DNA from: Leptospiraceae bacterium
Lineage (GTDB): Bacteria; Spirochaetota; Leptospiria; Leptospirales; Leptospiraceae
Reading direction: 5' to 3'
Assembly (NCBI GenBank): GCA_024233835.1
Contig: JACKPC010000005.1
Span: 248,001-312,000, forward strand
Length of the DNA: 64,000 nt
Shown here piece by piece: positions 60,605-64,000 of this stretch. The translations under genes were made by a program, and so were the position numbers. How positions within the stretch are numbered: the first letter of the stretch is position 1; every line of letters begins with the position of its first letter. The notes below the pieces were generated by a model, which was given only the letters and a program-made list of their open reading frames with translations, made no database searches and was not told where the DNA came from.

Positions 60605-60639
60605 GGAGGACTGGTATATTATACCCGGTATACTATATT
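60605..60639 (+). promoter_or_regulatory. Distant ribosome site and short palindrome before the molybdoenzyme gene
   Basis: GGAGG at 60605-60609 is 30 bases before the ATG, much too far for direct use. Between them lies GGTATA-T-TATACC (60613-60625). Folding of this palindrome would bring the two closer. The rest of 60453-60604 is AT-rich with no ORF that I support; I see no clear FNR-type TTGAT-N4-ATCAA. Confidence 0.35.
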
Positions 60640-62856
60640 ATGATTACAAGAAGAGACTTCCTAAAAATAGGTGCAGCGGTATTCGCAGGCACGGCTGCCA
60701 GTAAGGTAGCAACTGACACATTCGATTCTCCACTTTATGCCGATTCGGTAAAAGATCTAAAACCTGATAAAAAAGTTCCTACATTTTGTGAGATTTGCTT
60801 CTGGAAATGCGGTATGCTCGCCAGTGTAAAAAATGGAAAGATCATAAAGGTAGAAGGAAACCCGGATCACCCACTCTCCAATGGGCGACTTTGCCCGAGA
60901 GGAACCAGTGCAAGGGGAATTATTTATGATAAAGATAGACTGCAAACTCCCCTTATCCGAACGAAATCAGCATCCGGAAAACAAAAGTTTGAAGTGGTTA
61001 GCTGGGATAAAGCACTCGATGAAGCAGCCGGTAGATTACAACAAATAATGGAAAAGCATGGAGCTGATAAAATAGCACTTTTCTCCCACGGTCATGGGGG
61101 AAGCTTCTTTAAGACTCTCCTTAAAGGCATGGGCAGTAAAAATGTAACAGCTCCCAGTTATGCACAATGTAGAGGTCCGAGGCAAGAAGGTTTTGGACTT
61201 ACATTCGGTAGAGATGTGGGTTCACCCGAGGGTCTGGATTTACCCTACACACGCTGTGTGGTTATGATAGGTTCTCATCTTGGAGAGAACATGCACAATA
61301 CCCAGGTGCAGGAACTGAGTAAAGCCATAGATAACGGAGCCAGTTTTATTACAGTTGATCCACGCTATTCAACTATGGCAGGAAAATCAGATTATTGGTT
61401 ACCCATAAAACCGGGAACTGATATTGCACTTCTTTTAGCCTGGATAAATGTGATGATAACTGAGGGCATTTACCAGAAAGAGTTTATTGCAAATAATGCA
61501 AGTGGTTTTGATAAGTTAGCCGCTCATGTAAAAGATAAAACTCCCGAATGGGCTTATCTACATACAAGTATTGAACCTGATTTAATTCGCAAAACAGCCC
61601 GATTTATTGCAAAGAATGCACCTGCCTCGATTATCCACCCCGGAAGACACGTAGTCTGGTATGGAGATGACACACAACGTTCTCGTGCCATTGCAATACT
61701 AAACGCTCTCTTAGGCAACTGGGGAAAGCGCGGTGGAATTTATATGCCCAGCGGAATGGGAGTAAAAGAAGACGCCCTACCTGATTTTCCTGAGCAGAAA
61801 AAATTTAAGCTCAAACCCAAGCAGATTTTTCCTTTCGCTTCAGCAGTTCCGGCTCAGTGCTATGTAAATTCAGCCATAGCGGGAGAGCATGAGATTCAGG
61901 AAGGAGAGCAAATGCGGGCCTGGTTAGTCTATGGTTGTAATTTACCCACCACCCTGCCCGATCCCAGACAGGTAAGGAAAGCTTTACAGGCACTTGACTT
62001 CGTTCTTACTATCGATATTCTTCCCGCAGAAATTACTGCATATTCAGACATTGTACTTCCGGAAGCAACATTTCTGGAGCGATATGATGACTACGATGAT
62101 AAACCTTTCCGTACTCCTTATATAGCGATACGTCAACCGGTTGTTGAGCCTTTATATCAGAGTAAACCCGGCTGGTGGATAGCTAAAAATTTGGCGAAAC
62201 GAATTAAGGTCAACGGAGAAAGCCTCGAAAAATATTTCCCGTATAAAGATATGAAAGAAAAGTTGGAGAAAGAAGCCAAAATTAATAATTTCTCTTTTGT
62301 GGAAATCGAGAAAAAGGGCGCGATTACCCGGAAAGTCGAGATCTATGATAATTCCCCAACCATGAAATTCTCCACAAAGTCAGGGAAAATAGAACTGTAT
62401 TCCCAGGCTCTCACTGATGCAGGCTTTGCCGGTCTTCCGGAATATATCCCTCAGGAAGAACCACCGGAAGGATACTTTCGCTTACTTTTCGGAAGACACC
62501 CGGTTCATACTTTTTCCAGAACATCGAATAACAGCGTAAGCCTTGAGATTTTCCCGGAAAATGAACTCTGGTTGAATACGGAGATAGCCAGGATTCTTGG
62601 AATTAAGCATGGTAGCTATGTAGTTCTTCAAAACCAGGATGGAGTTAAAAGCGGCCGCATAAAAGTAAAAGTTACCCAGAGGATCCGCCAGGATTGCGTC
62701 TATATGGTGCATGGTTTTGGAAACAAATCAGAAAAATTGACAAAGGCATTTAACAGGGGAGCTTCTGATAGCGATATGGTAACACGCTATAAAGAAGATC
62801 CTATAATGGGTGGAACAGGAATGAACGTCAATTTTGTAAGCCTGATAAAGGCATAA
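60640..62856 (+). CDS. Molybdopterin oxidoreductase catalytic subunit (PsrA/PhsA-like)
   Basis: 738 residues with a Tat signal (RRDFLKIGAAVFAG). A 4Fe-4S cluster is bound by Cys50, Cys53, Cys57 and Cys85. The molybdenum ligand is probably Cys177 (SYAQCRGP), as in polysulfide and thiosulfate reductases. Residues about 490-735 contain the dinucleotide-binding C-terminal domain (LFGRHPVHTFSRTSNN). It is exported folded and would reduce polysulfide, thiosulfate, tetrathionate or a related acceptor. A GGAGG lies 31 bases upstream, with GGTATA-T-TATACC (60613-60625) between it and the ATG. Confidence 0.87.
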   Translation: MITRRDFLKIGAAVFAGTAASKVATDTFDSPLYADSVKDLKPDKKVPTFCEICFWKCGMLASVKNGKIIKVEGNPDHPLSNGRLCPRGTSARGIIYDKDRLQTPLIRTKSASGKQKFEVVSWDKALDEAAGRLQQIMEKHGADKIALFSHGHGGSFFKTLLKGMGSKNVTAPSYAQCRGPRQEGFGLTFGRDVGSPEGLDLPYTRCVVMIGSHLGENMHNTQVQELSKAIDNGASFITVDPRYSTMAGKSDYWLPIKPGTDIALLLAWINVMITEGIYQKEFIANNASGFDKLAAHVKDKTPEWAYLHTSIEPDLIRKTARFIAKNAPASIIHPGRHVVWYGDDTQRSRAIAILNALLGNWGKRGGIYMPSGMGVKEDALPDFPEQKKFKLKPKQIFPFASAVPAQCYVNSAIAGEHEIQEGEQMRAWLVYGCNLPTTLPDPRQVRKALQALDFVLTIDILPAEITAYSDIVLPEATFLERYDDYDDKPFRTPYIAIRQPVVEPLYQSKPGWWIAKNLAKRIKVNGESLEKYFPYKDMKEKLEKEAKINNFSFVEIEKKGAITRKVEIYDNSPTMKFSTKSGKIELYSQALTDAGFAGLPEYIPQEEPPEGYFRLLFGRHPVHTFSRTSNNSVSLEIFPENELWLNTEIARILGIKHGSYVVLQNQDGVKSGRIKVKVTQRIRQDCVYMVHGFGNKSEKLTKAFNRGASDSDMVTRYKEDPIMGGTGMNVNFVSLIKA

Positions 62857-62873
62857 AGGATTAGGATAAGACG

Positions 62874-63434
62874 ATGAAAAAAAGATACGCAATGGCGATA
62901 GACATGGAAAAGTGCGTTGCCTGCAATGCCTGTGTCATAGCCTGCAAGGATGAAAACAAAGTCCCGGACGGACATGCCAGAGAATGGACAGTGCAAATTG
63001 TTTCAGGAGTATTTCCTAATCTTACCATGGAAAACTACTCCGAACGTTGCCATCATTGTAGTAACCCTCCCTGTGTGTATTGTTGCCCTACCGGGGCCTC
63101 TCACACTATTGAAGGTGGCATAGTAAAAGTAGATCCGGATATGTGCATAGGTTGCAAGGCCTGTGTGGCTTCTTGTCCTTATGATGCTCGTTACGTTCAC
63201 CCTCAGGGTTTTGTGGATAAGTGTACATTCTGCGACCATAGAGTAGCTGAAGGGAAAAATCCGGCCTGTGTGGATATTTGTCCCACCTATTGTTTGACTT
63301 TCGGAGATATGAACGATAAGAACAGCGATATATTCAAACTGGTTCAGAAACGGAACTACAAGAAATTAAAAACAGATGCAGGAACCGAACCGAATCTGTA
63401 TTTGCTTTACGGTAAAACCGGTAAAAAAAGGTAA
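62874..63434 (+). CDS. Ferredoxin-type 4x[4Fe-4S] electron-transfer subunit (PsrB/PhsB-like)
   Basis: 186 residues with four cysteine groups for four 4Fe-4S clusters: CVACNACVIACK (about 15-26), CHHCSNPPCVYCCP, CIGCKACVASCPYD and CTFCDHRVAEGKNPACVDICP. Passes electrons from the membrane subunit to the molybdoenzyme. No signal peptide, so probably exported with the Tat partner. 17 bases after the catalytic gene. Confidence 0.92.
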   Translation: MKKRYAMAIDMEKCVACNACVIACKDENKVPDGHAREWTVQIVSGVFPNLTMENYSERCHHCSNPPCVYCCPTGASHTIEGGIVKVDPDMCIGCKACVASCPYDARYVHPQGFVDKCTFCDHRVAEGKNPACVDICPTYCLTFGDMNDKNSDIFKLVQKRNYKKLKTDAGTEPNLYLLYGKTGKKR

Positions 63435-63446
63435 GGGCTTAGAACT

Positions 63447-64000
63447 ATGGATACTGAAATTACCATTACGAGATCGAACCCTCACATCGATCCTAATTTA
63501 ACAATCTGGGGCTGGGAAATTCCAGGCTATCTGTTTTTGGGTGGTCTGACTGCGGGAATTTTAATTCTTTCGGGAATCTTTTACTTAATGAAAAGAGACA
63601 AAGAACTTCCGTTTACTGTGAGGACAGCTCCTATTTTCGCACCCATCTTCTTGAGCATAGGTATGCTATTCCTGTTTCTGGATCTGGAGCATAAGCTTTA
63701 TGTCTGGAGACTTTATCTTACCTTCAAGTGGACATCTCCAATGTCCTGGGGTTCCTGGGCGTTAATCCTTATGTTTCCCTCATCCATTCTCTTTGCCTTG
63801 ATGCAATTAGAAGAGGAGAATCGGCAGATGCTGAAGAATTTCTTCGAAAACCTGTCTCCTTTACGTTTTGTTGCAGGATTACTTTCAAAAGCATTTGACC
63901 TGGCCGAGAGAATAAAACCCTACGGGAAGATAATTGCCTGGGTAAATATTGTCATGGGAGGATTCATCGGAATCTACACCGGGATATTAATCAGTAGCTT
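63447..64000 (+). CDS. NrfD/PsrC-type membrane anchor, 5' part (cut by window edge)
   Basis: Starting at ATG 63447, 184 codons are in the window. The reading begins MDTEITITRSNPHIDPNLTI, then WGWEIPGYLFLGGLTAGIL and LFLFLDLEHKLYVWRLY (acidic residues in helix 2), the signature of NrfD/PsrC quinol-oxidising anchors. At least four membrane segments are seen. It completes a catalytic-ferredoxin-anchor set with the two genes before it. The 3' end is outside. Confidence 0.85.
   Translation, partial: MDTEITITRSNPHIDPNLTIWGWEIPGYLFLGGLTAGILILSGIFYLMKRDKELPFTVRTAPIFAPIFLSIGMLFLFLDLEHKLYVWRLYLTFKWTSPMSWGSWALILMFPSSILFALMQLEEENRQMLKNFFENLSPLRFVAGLLSKAFDLAERIKPYGKIIAWVNIVMGGFIGIYTGILISS

Noticed and set aside
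60611..60643. Ten-codon leader ORF (CTG to TGA) overlapping the molybdoenzyme ATG
   Set aside because: The GGAGG is only one base from the CTG, too close for initiation, and no conservation evidence is available.
1..64000. CRISPR arrays, insertion sequences, phage genes, rRNA or tRNA genes
   Set aside because: No direct-repeat arrays, transposase or integrase motifs, or structured RNA genes were seen on reading both strands.

Overview
The window reads as chromosomal DNA of a spirochaete of the order Leptospirales (Leptospira-like). The base composition is AT-rich. Exported proteins carry spirochaetal lipoboxes such as LFQC, LIEC and TFTC. A two-component pair lies inside the haem genes (hemL, kinase, regulator, hemE), the arrangement known for HemKR of Leptospira. 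FecR, Bat and REC/PAS-kinase families are abundant. There is no rRNA, tRNA, CRISPR, phage or insertion sequence, and no sharp composition break. I did not identify the species. A polysulfide/thiosulfate-reductase-like operon at the right edge suggests an environmental, facultatively anaerobic relative rather than a classical pathogen, but that is inference.

Layout. 1-3053 (minus): haem block hemL-kinase-regulator-hemE (cut by the edge). 3165-4205: SDR oxidoreductase and a small protein, closed by a strong hairpin. 4457-8569: ECF sigma factor, membrane FecR protein, FecR lipoprotein and an exported phosphodiesterase. 8580-12639: NCS2-like permease, unknown protein, HtpX and Apt. 12636-13766 (minus): membrane protein with an anti-sigma-type ATPase domain. 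13897-18413: an HtrA-like protease, its catalytically dead paralogue, and a porin whose start codon lies in the loop of a 14-bp inverted repeat. 18475-24382 (minus): unknown protein, AlbA_2 protein, aconitase. 24628-26563: exported basic protein and a REC-ATPase protein.

26566-30674 (minus) is a tightly overlapped operon: a CarH/LitR-type B12 photoreceptor regulator, FAD oxidoreductase, DUF1365 protein and cyclopropane-fatty-acid-synthase-like methyltransferase, with a perfect inverted-repeat operator over the promoter. It looks like a light-controlled lipid modification cassette. 30724-33870 (minus) is a polyamine operon (speD, a 77-residue ORF, a SET-like/SpeD fusion, speE), followed by pyrF. 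The fusion keeps the processing and catalytic Ser, Ser, His and Cys of AdoMet decarboxylase and is one of the most interesting genes here.

34102-41519: HAD phosphatase and a phosphorelay cluster (REC-ATPase, Hpt, hybrid kinase, HisKA_2 kinase). 41645-44769 (minus): lipoprotein, a three-gene overlapping set with a degenerate nucleotidyltransferase and a small Cys-rich exported protein that appears to start at CTG, then a KamA-type radical SAM enzyme. 44904-48306: App1-like phosphatase and a poly-HAMP chemoreceptor. 48322-54335 (minus): GT87 glycosyltransferase and the Bat operon (moxR, DUF58, exported protein, batA, batB). 54453-60452: two unknown proteins, methyltransferase, membrane AraC regulator, hotdog protein, NADK2-like kinase, EamA transporter. 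60640-64000: molybdoenzyme operon, with the membrane subunit cut by the edge.

All functional statements come from reading motifs by eye. No database search, alignment or structure prediction was run.
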